Counted from the stretch's first letter, positions 27,628 through 35,782 are shown. The stretch: DNA of 40,556 nucleotides from Tenacibaculum sp. (GCA_018456245.1 JAGYHQ010000011.1:1-40556); one strand, 5' to 3'. A program made the numbers and translations. The notes: a model not told the origin generated them from the sequence alone.

Positions 27628-27717
27628 ATGTAATATATTCGTACCATGGTTTGTGAAATAGTTATTCTTTTTCATAGTAATTTTTCCCGTTCATTAGTTT
27701 TTTTGAACGGGTTTTTT
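27628..27717 (+). ncRNA. Candidate small RNA (orphan terminator plus hairpin)
   Basis: A second + strand terminator lies here with no coding gene between it and the tonB terminator. Two hairpins are visible: TGTGAAA (27652-27658) with TTTCATA (27670-27676), then CCCGTTCA (27686-27693) with TGAACGGG (27704-27711) followed by TTTTTT. The T tract is only on the + strand, so this is not the terminator of the minus-strand neighbour. A weak -7-like TATATTTA at 27614-27621 would place the start near 27628 and give about 90 nt. No -33 element was found. The alternative is a backup terminator for tonB read-through. Confidence 0.35.
27686..27717 (+). terminator. Rho-independent terminator, + strand only
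   Basis: An 8-bp perfect stem CCCGTTCA/TGAACGGG with a 10-base loop is followed by six T. The upstream side is also T-rich, so it works only on the plus strand. No gene ends before it other than tonB, 172 bp away. Confidence 0.75.
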
Positions 27718-27740
27718 ATATTTTCTTGGTAAGAAAAATT

Positions 27741-29234
27741 TTATTTTAAATATTTTTGAAGTATATCAGCAATTTTCCTATTATCAGATAGTTGAGGTAT
27801 TTTATTTTGTCCGCCAAATTTTCCGATAGATTTCATATATTCATGAAAACCTCCTTTTTGCACTTTTCTAATAACAAGTGGGCGTAAAACTTTACCTTCA
27901 ATTAAATCTTTATAATAAATATTTTGTAATTGCATTAAATCATCAATACGAGTAGAAATTTCATCTAAATTACTCGGTTCATTTTCAAATTCAATAAACC
28001 ATTCGTGGTATGGTAGCCCTTCTTCAGGATTTACCTGTGGAGCAACAGTAAATTCACTTATACTAATATTACTACCCTTAATAGCATCGTTTAAAGCCTT
28101 TTCCACCTCTTTACCTATTACATGTTCTCCAAAGGCAGATATAAAGTGTTTTATACGCCCTGTAACTTTTATTCTGTAAGGTTCTAAAGATGTAAATTCA
28201 ACAGTATCTCCAATGTTGTAGCCCCATAAACCAGCGGTGGTATTAAGAATAATTACATAATTAACGTTTAATTTTACATCTTTTAATGATATTCTCGTAG
28301 GGTTTTCATTAAAGAATTCATTTGCAGGAATAAATTCATAGAAAATACCATTATCTAACTGTAAAAGCATTCCTTTTTCTTTTTGGCTATCTTGGTATGC
28401 TATAAATCCTTCAGATGCAGGGTATAGTTCAACATAATCAATTTTTTTTCCTATAAGTTTTTCAAATTTATTTTTATAAGGCTCAAAATTTACTCCTCCG
28501 TATATAAAGAAATTAAAATTAGGAAAAATTTCAGATATATTTTTTCCTGTTTTTTCAATTAGTTTTTCAAAATACATTTGCACCCATGAAGGAATACCAC
28601 TAATAACAGTCATATTTTCGGGTAATGTTTCTTCTACTATTTTATTAACTTTGGTTTCCCAATCTTCAATACAATTAGTTTCCCAAGATGGTAATCTGTT
28701 TTTTAGTAAGTATTTAGGAACGTAATGTGCTACAATTCCGCTTAAACGACCTAATTTTATTCCGTTTTTATTTTCTAAAATAGGGCTACCTTGTAAGAAA
28801 ATCATTTTTCCGTTTACAAAATCTGAATTTTTAGTTTCTGCAATATAAAAAAGCAATGCATTTCTTGCTGATTTTATATGTGTAGGCATAGATTCTTTTG
28901 TAATAGGTATATATTTTGCTCCTGATGTTGTACCTGATGTTTTAGCAAAATAAATAGGTTTCCCTTTCCATAAAACATTTTCCTCACCGTCTATAATTCT
29001 GTTAATGTATGGTTTAAGTCCTTCGTAGTCAGTGATTTTTACATTTTTTTTAAAATCTTCATAATTATTTATTGATGTAAAATTATGGTCTTTGCCGAAG
29101 ACAGTTTTACAACCTTCATTAATTAAGTTTTTAAATACTTTATCTTGAGTTTTTATAGGATTATTAGCCCATTTATAAACCTGTTTACAAGCAAACTTTG
29201 CAAAAGGAATTGCTAAAAATGATTTTAAACTCAT
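27741..29234 (-). CDS. GH3-like acyl-adenylate/amido synthetase family protein
   Basis: This 497-residue protein is related to plant GH3 acyl-acid amido synthetases of the adenylate-forming superfamily. It has a phosphate-binding loop FAKTSGTTSGAKYIPIT near residue 100, an ASEG motif in the YPASEGFIAYQ block, and the conserved NTTAGLWGYNIGDTVEFTSL and KVTGRIKHFISAFGEHVIGKEVEKAL region leading to the C-terminal domain. Adenylation of a carboxylic acid is therefore likely, but the bacterial substrates are unknown and no auxin role should be assumed. It follows the M23 peptidase gene by 13 bp on the same strand. Confidence 0.88.
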   Translation of the reverse strand: MSLKSFLAIPFAKFACKQVYKWANNPIKTQDKVFKNLINEGCKTVFGKDHNFTSINNYEDFKKNVKITDYEGLKPYINRIIDGEENVLWKGKPIYFAKTSGTTSGAKYIPITKESMPTHIKSARNALLFYIAETKNSDFVNGKMIFLQGSPILENKNGIKLGRLSGIVAHYVPKYLLKNRLPSWETNCIEDWETKVNKIVEETLPENMTVISGIPSWVQMYFEKLIEKTGKNISEIFPNFNFFIYGGVNFEPYKNKFEKLIGKKIDYVELYPASEGFIAYQDSQKEKGMLLQLDNGIFYEFIPANEFFNENPTRISLKDVKLNVNYVIILNTTAGLWGYNIGDTVEFTSLEPYRIKVTGRIKHFISAFGEHVIGKEVEKALNDAIKGSNISISEFTVAPQVNPEEGLPYHEWFIEFENEPSNLDEISTRIDDLMQLQNIYYKDLIEGKVLRPLVIRKVQKGGFHEYMKSIGKFGGQNKIPQLSDNRKIADILQKYLK

Positions 29235-29247
29235 ATTTTAAAAATAT

Positions 29248-30111
29248 TTATCGGAAATTAATATATTTTTCAGGGTTTACAGGGTAACCGTTGTTCCATA
29301 ATTCAAAATGCAAATGAGGACCTGTTGAAAATTTACCGGTAGAGCCTACTGTGGCAATAACTTCACCTGATTTTACAAAATCACCTTGTTGTTTTAGTAA
29401 ATCGCCATTGTGTTTGTATATTGATACATAGTCGTTTGTATGTTGTAAAGTAATTACGTATCCTGTTTCTATTGTCCATTCAGAAAAAATTACCGTTCCA
29501 TCAGCAATTGCCTTAACAGGAGTACCAGATTTGGCTATAATATCAGTGGCAAAATGTTTATCTTTTAAATTAAATTTTTGAGAAATATTACCTGTTATAG
29601 GAGCAAAAAATACAACAGGAGCTTTATCTTGAGATGTTTCAGATAAAGTAAATTTATTTTTGCTTTCTATTTTCTCTCTAAATAAAGAATCTTTTTTTGT
29701 AGCACTTAAATCAATCTTATTTATAATGTTCTTTTGTATTTCTCTTTTTATTGAATTTGCTAAATTAGGTTTTATTTCTCCAGTTAATACAGGTTTAATG
29801 GCTTTAGTGTATTGTTCTAAAGTATTTAACTTTGTTTTTAAAGAATCTGATTGATAAACTAAACGAGTAATTTTACGTTTTAAGCCTGCTGATTCATATC
29901 CCGGTACATATTCTCTTAATGATGTAAAAAATATTAATACAACTGTTAGGATAATAATTAAAATTGAAAATACCCCTCCAAAAACAAATACATTTGCCAC
30001 AGAAAGTTTTAAAGAAAAACGTTCTTGAAAAGTATCTTCATTTAAAACAACTAACCTGTGTTTATTGGTTAGTTTTTCTTTTATTGTTTTTTTATTTCGT
30101 TTTTTAGCCAC
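29248..30111 (-). CDS. M23-family peptidoglycan metallopeptidase (LytM-like)
   Basis: This 287-residue protein is a single-pass inner-membrane protein (hydrophobic helix about 38-62) with a periplasmic coiled-coil-like stretch and a C-terminal LytM domain. The zinc ligands of active enzymes are visible: HFATD (HxxxD) near 185 and HLHFEL (HxH) near 264. Such enzymes cut peptide cross-links in the cell wall. The start is GTG at 30111; the Lys/Arg-rich cytoplasmic N-terminus (AKKRNKKTIKEKLTNKHR) is in frame with it. The gene precedes GH3 by 13 bp and is divergent from dgt, sharing a region with a long inverted repeat. Confidence 0.92.
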   Translation of the reverse strand: MAKKRNKKTIKEKLTNKHRLVVLNEDTFQERFSLKLSVANVFVFGGVFSILIIILTVVLIFFTSLREYVPGYESAGLKRKITRLVYQSDSLKTKLNTLEQYTKAIKPVLTGEIKPNLANSIKREIQKNIINKIDLSATKKDSLFREKIESKNKFTLSETSQDKAPVVFFAPITGNISQKFNLKDKHFATDIIAKSGTPVKAIADGTVIFSEWTIETGYVITLQHTNDYVSIYKHNGDLLKQQGDFVKSGEVIATVGSTGKFSTGPHLHFELWNNGYPVNPEKYINFR

Positions 30112-30130
30112 TACAACCTAGTTTAAATGC

Positions 30131-30138
30131 CAAATATA
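30131..30138 (-). promoter_or_regulatory. Putative -7 element of the M23-GH3 operon
   Basis: Reads TATATTTG on the minus strand, an exact TAnnTTTG match 19 bp before the GTG start. No -33 TTG is seen at the right distance. Confidence 0.42.
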
Positions 30139-30164
30139 CGATGAAAAAATGGCGAAATATTGTA

Positions 30165-30240
30165 AAATTTACTTAAAAATATCAACTTTTTATTTATTCA
30201 CTTCAAAAATGAAGTTCTGTTAAATTTTTTAAGTAAATTT
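30165..30240. repeat. 15-bp inverted repeat between M23 gene and dgt
   Basis: AAATTTACTTAAAAA at 30165-30179 is the exact reverse complement of 30226-30240, with 46 bp between. A smaller hairpin ACTTCA/TGAAGT (30200-30205, 30210-30215) lies inside. The right arm overlaps the TAAATTTG -7 element of dgt, so the repeat could be a regulatory site for the divergent genes. Confidence 0.5.
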
Positions 30241-30241
30241 G
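30234..30241 (+). promoter_or_regulatory. Putative -7 element of dgt
   Basis: TAAATTTG is an exact TAnnTTTG match 14 bp before the dgt ATG. It lies within the right arm of the 15-bp inverted repeat. A TTC is the only TTG-like -33 candidate. Confidence 0.42.
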
Positions 30242-30255
30242 AATAAATTTTAAAT

Positions 30256-31590
30256 ATGAACTGGGAACAATTATTATCACTTAAACGATTTGGAGATACC
30301 GAAATAAGAGAACGAGCAAAGCAAGATGAAACAAGATTAGGTTTTGAAGTTGATTTTGATAGAATTATTTTTTCATCATCTTTTCGTAGTTTACAAGATA
30401 AAACACAGGTAATTCCTTTATCAAAGACTGATTTTGTTCATACAAGATTAACTCATAGTTTAGAGGTTTCAGTAGTTGGAAGAACATTAGGGCGTAGGGT
30501 AGGAAAAGAAATTTTAAAAAGACACCCTAATTTACAGAAATTAGGATATACTTTTAATGATTTTGGTGCAATTGTAGCTTCAGCATCATTAATGCACGAT
30601 ATTGGTAATCCTCCTTTTGGTCATTCAGGAGAAAAGGCGATAGGAGAGTATTTTAAATCAGGAAAAGGACTACAATATAAAAGTGAATTATTACCAAAAG
30701 AGTATCAAGATTTAATTGATTTTGAGGGGAATGCGAACGGATTTAAAATTTTAACCGAAAGTAAAAAAGGTATAGAAGGTGGGCTTAGATTATCTTATGC
30801 AACCTTAGGGGCATTTATAAAATATCCGAAGGAAAGTTTGCCTAAAAAACCAACAAATCATATAGTAGATAAAAAATATGGTTTTTTTCAGTCAGAAAAA
30901 GAGGCGTTTTTAGATGTGGTAAATTCTTTAGGGTTAAGAAAAAAAGAATCAGAAGGAATTTCTTTTTATCGTCATCCATTGGCATATTTAGTTGAAGCTG
31001 CTGATGATATTTGCTACACAATTATTGATTTTGAAGACGGGATTAATTTAGGGCTAATTGATGAAAGTTATATGCTTGAATATATGTCTAAATTAATAAA
31101 AAGTGTAAAAAATGAAAAATACTATTCTTTAAAACATACAAAAGATAGAACGGCTTATTTAAGAGCATTGGCTATAGGTTCATTAATTGATGAAGCTGTA
31201 GATGTATTTTTAGATAATGAGGAATCTATTTTAAAAGGAGAGTTTGATAGAGGCTTGTTAGATAGATGTAAATACGAAGCTCAAATAAAGGATATTATTA
31301 ATATTAGTATTGAAAAAGTTTATAAAAGTAAAGAAGTTGTAGAAAAAGAAGTTGCGGGTTATAGAATTATATTTGATTTGTTAGATGTTTTTATCACTGC
31401 ACTTAATAATAAATTTAACGGAGTAGCTTCAAATTATGATAACCTTGTTTTAAACCTACTTCCTGATGAATTTCAAACAGAAAGAGGAAAATTATACGAT
31501 AGATTAATGCAAATATGTGGTTATATTGCAGGTTTATCTGACGGTTTTGCTATTAGGTTACATAAAAAAATTATAGGAAATATTATATAA
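30256..31590 (+). CDS. dgt: dGTP triphosphohydrolase (dGTPase)
   Basis: dGTPases cleave dGTP to deoxyguanosine and triphosphate and help balance the dNTP pool. The 444-residue protein has the HD-domain signature: HTRLTHSLEV (His67) and HDIGNPPFGHSGE with His114/Asp115, after the FRSLQDKTQV block typical of dGTPases. A later EAADDICYTIIDFEDG block supplies the remaining metal-binding Asp. It is full length for the non-E. coli-type dGTPases of Bacteroidota. It converges with tcdA, with only 4 bp between stop codons and no obvious terminator in the gap, so their 3' ends probably overlap. Confidence 0.92.
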   Translation: MNWEQLLSLKRFGDTEIRERAKQDETRLGFEVDFDRIIFSSSFRSLQDKTQVIPLSKTDFVHTRLTHSLEVSVVGRTLGRRVGKEILKRHPNLQKLGYTFNDFGAIVASASLMHDIGNPPFGHSGEKAIGEYFKSGKGLQYKSELLPKEYQDLIDFEGNANGFKILTESKKGIEGGLRLSYATLGAFIKYPKESLPKKPTNHIVDKKYGFFQSEKEAFLDVVNSLGLRKKESEGISFYRHPLAYLVEAADDICYTIIDFEDGINLGLIDESYMLEYMSKLIKSVKNEKYYSLKHTKDRTAYLRALAIGSLIDEAVDVFLDNEESILKGEFDRGLLDRCKYEAQIKDIINISIEKVYKSKEVVEKEVAGYRIIFDLLDVFITALNNKFNGVASNYDNLVLNLLPDEFQTERGKLYDRLMQICGYIAGLSDGFAIRLHKKIIGNII

Positions 31591-31594
31591 AAAA

Positions 31595-32311
31595 TTATTT
31601 TGTTAATCTTCTTATTACTTCATAAGCCATTGTCATACCAAACATTGCAGGCATATAGGCAATAGTACCGTAGAATGATTTTTTGTAGTTAGAGCCATCA
31701 GTAAGTTGTAATGATTCTCTTATTTGTATTTCTTCTGAATATACACATAAAACATCATCTTTAACCTTGTATTTTGAAAGTCGTTTTTTTATTGCTTGAG
31801 CAAATTTACATTCACGAGTTTTCTTAATATCTTTTATTTTAATTTTTGTAGGGTCTAATTTTCCCCCAGATCCCATTGATGAAATGAAAGGCTGTTTCAT
31901 TCCTCGTAATGTTAGTATAAGGCTAATTTTAGGGCTTAGGCTATCAATACAATCCATTACAAAATTAAATTTATTGTTTGTAAGAAGTTCTTGCATAGCT
32001 TCAGGTTCTAAAAACTTGTTATAAACAGTAATATCTAAATCAGGATTAATATCTAAAAAACGGTTACGTAATACATCAGCTTTTGATAGTCCTACGGTAG
32101 AATTTAAGGCTTGTAGCTGTCTGTTTTTGTTTGTAATATCAACGGTATCGCCATCTATAATAGTTATTTTACTTACGCCAGACCTAATCATAGTTTCCGC
32201 TGCATAACTTCCAACACCCCCTAAACCAACAACTAAAATATGGGCATTTTTTAGTTTTTGTAATGATTCTTTACCTATTAACAGCTCTGTACGGCTTAAC
32301 CAGTTATTCAT
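31595..32311 (-). CDS. tcdA: tRNA threonylcarbamoyladenosine dehydratase (ThiF/E1-like)
   Basis: TcdA converts t6A at position 37 of ANN-decoding tRNAs to its cyclic form using ATP. The 238-residue protein has the E1-like nucleotide site GLGGVGS (residues 29-35), the TIIDGDTVDITNKNRQLQAL region, and the downstream DCIDSLSPKISLI and SSMGSGGKLDPTKI blocks specific to this subfamily. The PAMFGMTMAYEVIRRL C-terminus also fits. It has its own -7 element at 32334-32341 even though TatD lies just upstream on the same strand. Another ThiF-family role is possible but less likely. Confidence 0.92.
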   Translation of the reverse strand: MNNWLSRTELLIGKESLQKLKNAHILVVGLGGVGSYAAETMIRSGVSKITIIDGDTVDITNKNRQLQALNSTVGLSKADVLRNRFLDINPDLDITVYNKFLEPEAMQELLTNNKFNFVMDCIDSLSPKISLILTLRGMKQPFISSMGSGGKLDPTKIKIKDIKKTRECKFAQAIKKRLSKYKVKDDVLCVYSEEIQIRESLQLTDGSNYKKSFYGTIAYMPAMFGMTMAYEVIRRLTK

Positions 32312-32333
32312 TTTTTTGTAGATTGATTTTGGG

Positions 32334-32341
32334 CAAATATA
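32334..32341 (-). promoter_or_regulatory. Putative -7 element of tcdA
   Basis: Reads TATATTTG on the minus strand, an exact TAnnTTTG match 22 bp before the ATG. It suggests tcdA is transcribed apart from the TatD gene 73 bp upstream. No clear -33 element. Confidence 0.4.
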
Positions 32342-32384
32342 TAAAGGTGATGTAAAAGTTAGAAAGTTTGGTTAAGTTTTATTT

Positions 32385-33056
32385 TTAAACTTTAAAAAAA
32401 TCATTAAAATTTTTAATTAATTGAACTTTTAATTCTTCTACTGAAATCTCTCTAATATTGGCAACTTGTAAATAAATATCTTCTATTTTAGTATTAGGCA
32501 TACTATCAGTCTCTAAAAAAAATGAATTTATTGGTAATGATTTAATTAGCTCAGTATATTTTGGTGAAATTTTCTTAACAGGCATTATTGAAAGATAAAA
32601 CCTCTCATTAATAAGCTGTTTTGCAAGGGTTGAATGTCTTGAAAATCCGTGAATGCACCATTTTTTAATTTCAGGAAATTCACGTTTTATTTTTATAAGG
32701 CTATCAAAAGCTCTAACGCAATGTATAATTACAGGTTTTTGTTGCTCTGTTGCTATTTGTAAAAGCTCTCTTAAAATATTTTTTTGAATATTTAAATTTT
32801 CTCCTTTTAGTTTATCAAGCCCTATTTCTCCTACAGCTAAGCATTTTTTAAGTGATAATAATTTATTTAACTGCTCTTTCTCTGAAGAATTTAATAATGA
32901 ATTTGTCCACCAAGGATGTTTCCCTACCGTAAAATAATCACACTCTGTTTCCTTTCCTAAATGAAGTGATACAATTTCAAGAATATCATCATTATCTTCT
33001 CTACGAATTTTATGAGTATGAAAATCAATGTATGTATTAGGGTTATTTATTATCAT
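32385..33056 (-). CDS. TatD-family metal-dependent hydrolase (short form)
   Basis: This 223-residue amidohydrolase-fold protein is shorter than the usual 255-265 residues of TatD. The metal ligands are present: HTH at 13-15, Glu77 in AVGEIGLDK, His112 in VIIHCVRA, His136 in CIHGFSR, and the Asp in FLETDSMPNT. TatD proteins are DNases or exonucleases with roles in repair or RNA processing; the substrate of the short Bacteroidota form is not established. A TATATTTG element at 33062-33069 lies just upstream. The gene is divergent from the SUKH-like gene at 33131. Confidence 0.88.
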   Translation of the reverse strand: MIINNPNTYIDFHTHKIRREDNDDILEIVSLHLGKETECDYFTVGKHPWWTNSLLNSSEKEQLNKLLSLKKCLAVGEIGLDKLKGENLNIQKNILRELLQIATEQQKPVIIHCVRAFDSLIKIKREFPEIKKWCIHGFSRHSTLAKQLINERFYLSIMPVKKISPKYTELIKSLPINSFFLETDSMPNTKIEDIYLQVANIREISVEELKVQLIKNFNDFFKV

Positions 33057-33061
33057 GATAT

Positions 33062-33069
33062 CAAATATA
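33062..33069 (-). promoter_or_regulatory. Putative -7 element of the TatD gene
   Basis: Reads TATATTTG on the minus strand, an exact TAnnTTTG match only 5 bp before the ATG, which would imply a nearly leaderless message or a chance match in AT-rich DNA. Confidence 0.28.
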
Positions 33070-33130
33070 ATTATATTTCTATTGATAATAATTTTATTTT
33101 TGTTATTACTAAATTTAGAAAAATATTAAA

Positions 33131-33592
33131 ATGAAAGATTTAGAGATAACTGTAAAAAATGTTAAAAATGGATTATTAAAAGATTCAGATAGTATATTGT
33201 ATGGAAAAATTGAAGATCCTATTGAATTTAAAGATAATCTTGATGATTTTAAAATAACAGATGAACATAAACATATACTTGAAATTTTTAATGGAGGTCG
33301 TTTCGGTGTAATAGATATTTGGGATTATGAATTTATGCCAACTTCTCAGTTTAGGGTAATTGATAGTAGTTATTATGAATTTGGTCAAATATTATATGAA
33401 CCTTTGTTTATAGATTACCAAACTAAAAATGTTGTATATTCTTCACAAGAATATGAAAATGTGCCTGATATTAATTTGAACTTATGTGATTTTTTAAAAT
33501 TTTATGTTTTTGGTAAAGACTATCTTAGGTTAGTTAATAATGATACAAATGATGATTGGTATGTATTTTTAAAAAATAATATATTTGTTTAA
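33131..33592 (+). CDS. SMI1/KNR4 (SUKH)-like protein, possible immunity-type gene
   Basis: This 153-residue cytoplasmic protein has no signal peptide or membrane segment. Residues 45-60 (EHKHILEIFNGGRFGV) resemble the helix plus FNGG turn of SUKH domains, and the FLKFYVFGKDYLRL segment near the C-terminus is also SUKH-like. SUKH proteins include immunity factors against polymorphic or contact-dependent toxins but also housekeeping regulators. No toxin gene lies beside it; neighbours are a TatD gene and gltX. The gene is very AT-rich. The family call rests on two short motifs and is tentative. Confidence 0.6.
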   Translation: MKDLEITVKNVKNGLLKDSDSILYGKIEDPIEFKDNLDDFKITDEHKHILEIFNGGRFGVIDIWDYEFMPTSQFRVIDSSYYEFGQILYEPLFIDYQTKNVVYSSQEYENVPDINLNLCDFLKFYVFGKDYLRLVNNDTNDDWYVFLKNNIFV

Positions 33593-33625
33593 ATACATTT
33601 TTAATATTTTAACTGATAATAATTT

Positions 33626-33633
33626 TATCTTTG
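33626..33633 (+). promoter_or_regulatory. Putative -7 element of gltX
   Basis: TATCTTTG is an exact TAnnTTTG match 22 bp before the ATG. The -33 region lacks TTG. The presence of a separate promoter makes gltX independent of the SUKH-like gene. Confidence 0.45.
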
Positions 33634-33655
33634 CGTTATCTTAAAAATTAATACA

Positions 33656-35176
33656 ATGGATAACGTACGAGTTCGTTTTGCGCCAAGTCCTACGGGAGCT
33701 TTGCATATGGGTGGTGTTCGCACCGCTTTATACAATTATTTATTTGCTAAAAAGTATAATGGAACATTTGTGTTGCGTATTGAAGATACCGACCAAACAC
33801 GCTATGTTGCCAATGCCGAAAAATATATTATTGATGCGTTAGAGTGGTGTGGAATTCCGTTTGATGAAGGTATGGGGAAGAATGAAAAATTTGCTCCTTA
33901 CCGCCAGTCGGAACGAAAACATTTATACAAACAATATGCCGATAAACTTATTGAGAGTGGTTGGGCATATTATGCTTTTGATACAGCAGAAGAGTTAGAT
34001 TTTCATAGAAAAGAACACGAGGCAAATAAAAAAACATTTGTTTATAATTGGCATAATAGAAGCAAAGGAAAATTGGTTAATTCTTTGGTTTTATCGGCTG
34101 ATGAGGTTGAAAAAAGACTTAATTCGGGCGAAAAATATGTTATTAGATTTAAAATGCCACAAGATGAAACTTTAATAATGGAAGATGAAATTCGTGGAAC
34201 AATAAAGATTGATACTAATACGCTTGATGATAAAGTTTTATTTAAGTCCGACGGAATGCCAACATATCATTTAGCAAATATTGTTGATGACCATTTAATG
34301 CAAATTTCACACGTTATTCGTGGTGAGGAGTGGTTACCATCAATGCCATTACACGTTATGTTGTATAAGGCATTTGGTTGGGATGCACCAAAATTTGCAC
34401 ATTTACCACTTATTTTAAAACCAGAAGGAAAAGGAAAATTAAGTAAAAGAGATGGCGATAAATTAGGATTTCCTGTATTTCCTTTAAAGTTTACGAATGA
34501 AGAAACAGGAGATGTTTCACGAGGGTATAAAGAAGATGGTTATTTTCCTGAGGCATTTATAAATTTATTAGCTTTATTAGGTTGGAACCCAGGTACAGAA
34601 CAAGAAATATTTTCATTAGAAGAATTAGTAAATCAATTTGATTTAAAACGAGTTAGTAAATCAGGTGCAAAATTTAGCCCTGATAAAGCTAAATGGTTTA
34701 ATCAACAATGGTTACAGAAGAAATCAGTTGAAGAGCTTACGAATTTATTTTTACCAATTTTAACTGAAAAGGGAATTTCATCTGATAAAAATTATGTAAA
34801 AAAAGTAGTAGAACTTGTTAAGGAAAGAGCTGTTTTTGTTACCGATTTATGGGGTTTATCAAGTTTCTTTTTTGAAAACCCAACTGAATATGATGCTAAA
34901 AATGTAAAGAAAGTATGGAAAGAAGATACTTCTAACTTAATGCAAGAATTAGTTGAAGTAATTTCAAATATTAATGATTTTACACTTGAAGCAACTCAAA
35001 CTATAATAAAAGAATGGATTAGTAGTAAAGAAATAGGTTTTGGTAAGGTTATGCAACCATTAAGGTTGGCTTTGGTTGGTAAATTAGCAGGACCTGATTT
35101 ATTTGAAATTATGGTAATGCTTGGTAATGAAACTACTATAAAACGTATTGAAAACGCAATTAATAAAAATTCTTAA
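33656..35176 (+). CDS. gltX: Glutamate--tRNA ligase
   Basis: GltX charges tRNA-Glu with glutamate and, in organisms lacking GlnRS, may also charge tRNA-Gln. The 506-residue class I synthetase has the HIGH-type motif HMGG (17-20) in FAPSPTGALHMGGVRTALYN, the KMSKS-type KLSKR near residue 260, and the C-terminal anticodon-binding domain ending with KVMQPLRLALVGKLAGPDLF. No amidotransferase genes are in the window, so the substrate range cannot be decided. The first 300 bp are distinctly GC-richer than the rest of the gene. The downstream terminator is at 35180-35214. Confidence 0.97.
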   Translation: MDNVRVRFAPSPTGALHMGGVRTALYNYLFAKKYNGTFVLRIEDTDQTRYVANAEKYIIDALEWCGIPFDEGMGKNEKFAPYRQSERKHLYKQYADKLIESGWAYYAFDTAEELDFHRKEHEANKKTFVYNWHNRSKGKLVNSLVLSADEVEKRLNSGEKYVIRFKMPQDETLIMEDEIRGTIKIDTNTLDDKVLFKSDGMPTYHLANIVDDHLMQISHVIRGEEWLPSMPLHVMLYKAFGWDAPKFAHLPLILKPEGKGKLSKRDGDKLGFPVFPLKFTNEETGDVSRGYKEDGYFPEAFINLLALLGWNPGTEQEIFSLEELVNQFDLKRVSKSGAKFSPDKAKWFNQQWLQKKSVEELTNLFLPILTEKGISSDKNYVKKVVELVKERAVFVTDLWGLSSFFFENPTEYDAKNVKKVWKEDTSNLMQELVEVISNINDFTLEATQTIIKEWISSKEIGFGKVMQPLRLALVGKLAGPDLFEIMVMLGNETTIKRIENAINKNS

Positions 35177-35179
35177 ATA

Positions 35180-35216
35180 AAAACTAAGCCCATTTTTAAT
35201 GGGCTTAGTTTTTTAT
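35180..35216. terminator. Bidirectional terminator after gltX
   Basis: A 15-bp perfect stem (35180-35194 with 35198-35212, core CTAAGCCCAT) and a 3-base loop is followed by T. The A-rich left side lets it also end the convergent beta-barrel gene. Confidence 0.9.
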
Positions 35217-35221
35217 ACTTT

Positions 35222-35782
35222 TTAGTATTCACAATTTAATCTACCTCCTCCAAAATCTAATGAAATTACTATACCTAAAGAGAATTGTAGGTGAGAACGC
35301 ATACTTTCAAAACTTTTTAAAGAGTATTTATAGCATATTTGTCCATTAGCTCCAATTCTATCAGAAAACCAATAAGTAGCACCTGTACCAATATTAAATG
35401 TAGGAGTTGTTTTTCTTTTTGATTTAGTAGGGCTCACTATACTTCCTCCAACAAAAACATAAGGCTCTAACTTTTCAATATTTTGAAAATAGTTATATCT
35501 TCCTGAAAAATCTATTGAAAAATAATCAACTTCATTGGTAACTATTAATTTGTTAAGAGCTGTTAATGAAAATGTAATATCAGCAGAAAATCTATCATTA
35601 ATTTTTCTAGTAATACTAAAATTAGGAATTTGAATAAGGTGTTTATCTCCAATATATTCAACATCTTTATCAGCGAATTTAATGATAGAAGTACCCACGC
35701 CTAATCGCCATTTATAATCTGTTTGAGAATAACAAATACTAGAGAAGGCTATTGTGAAAATAATAATTAATTTTTTAAACAT
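35222..35782 (-). CDS. Outer-membrane beta-barrel protein, function unknown
   Basis: This 186-residue protein has a cleavable signal peptide (MFKKLIIIFTIAFSSICYSQ) and then alternating short strands such as WRLGVGTSIIKF, RFSADITFSLTAL, YFSIDFSGRYNYF, PYVFVGGSIV and FNIGTGATYWF, the pattern of small OmpA-like or OmpW-like eight-stranded barrels. The C-terminus ends in LGIVISLDFGGGRLNCEY rather than the usual final aromatic strand. There is no OmpA peptidoglycan-binding domain. No specific family could be named. It converges with gltX and has its own -7 element at 35822-35829. Confidence 0.8.
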   Translation of the reverse strand: MFKKLIIIFTIAFSSICYSQTDYKWRLGVGTSIIKFADKDVEYIGDKHLIQIPNFSITRKINDRFSADITFSLTALNKLIVTNEVDYFSIDFSGRYNYFQNIEKLEPYVFVGGSIVSPTKSKRKTTPTFNIGTGATYWFSDRIGANGQICYKYSLKSFESMRSHLQFSLGIVISLDFGGGRLNCEY

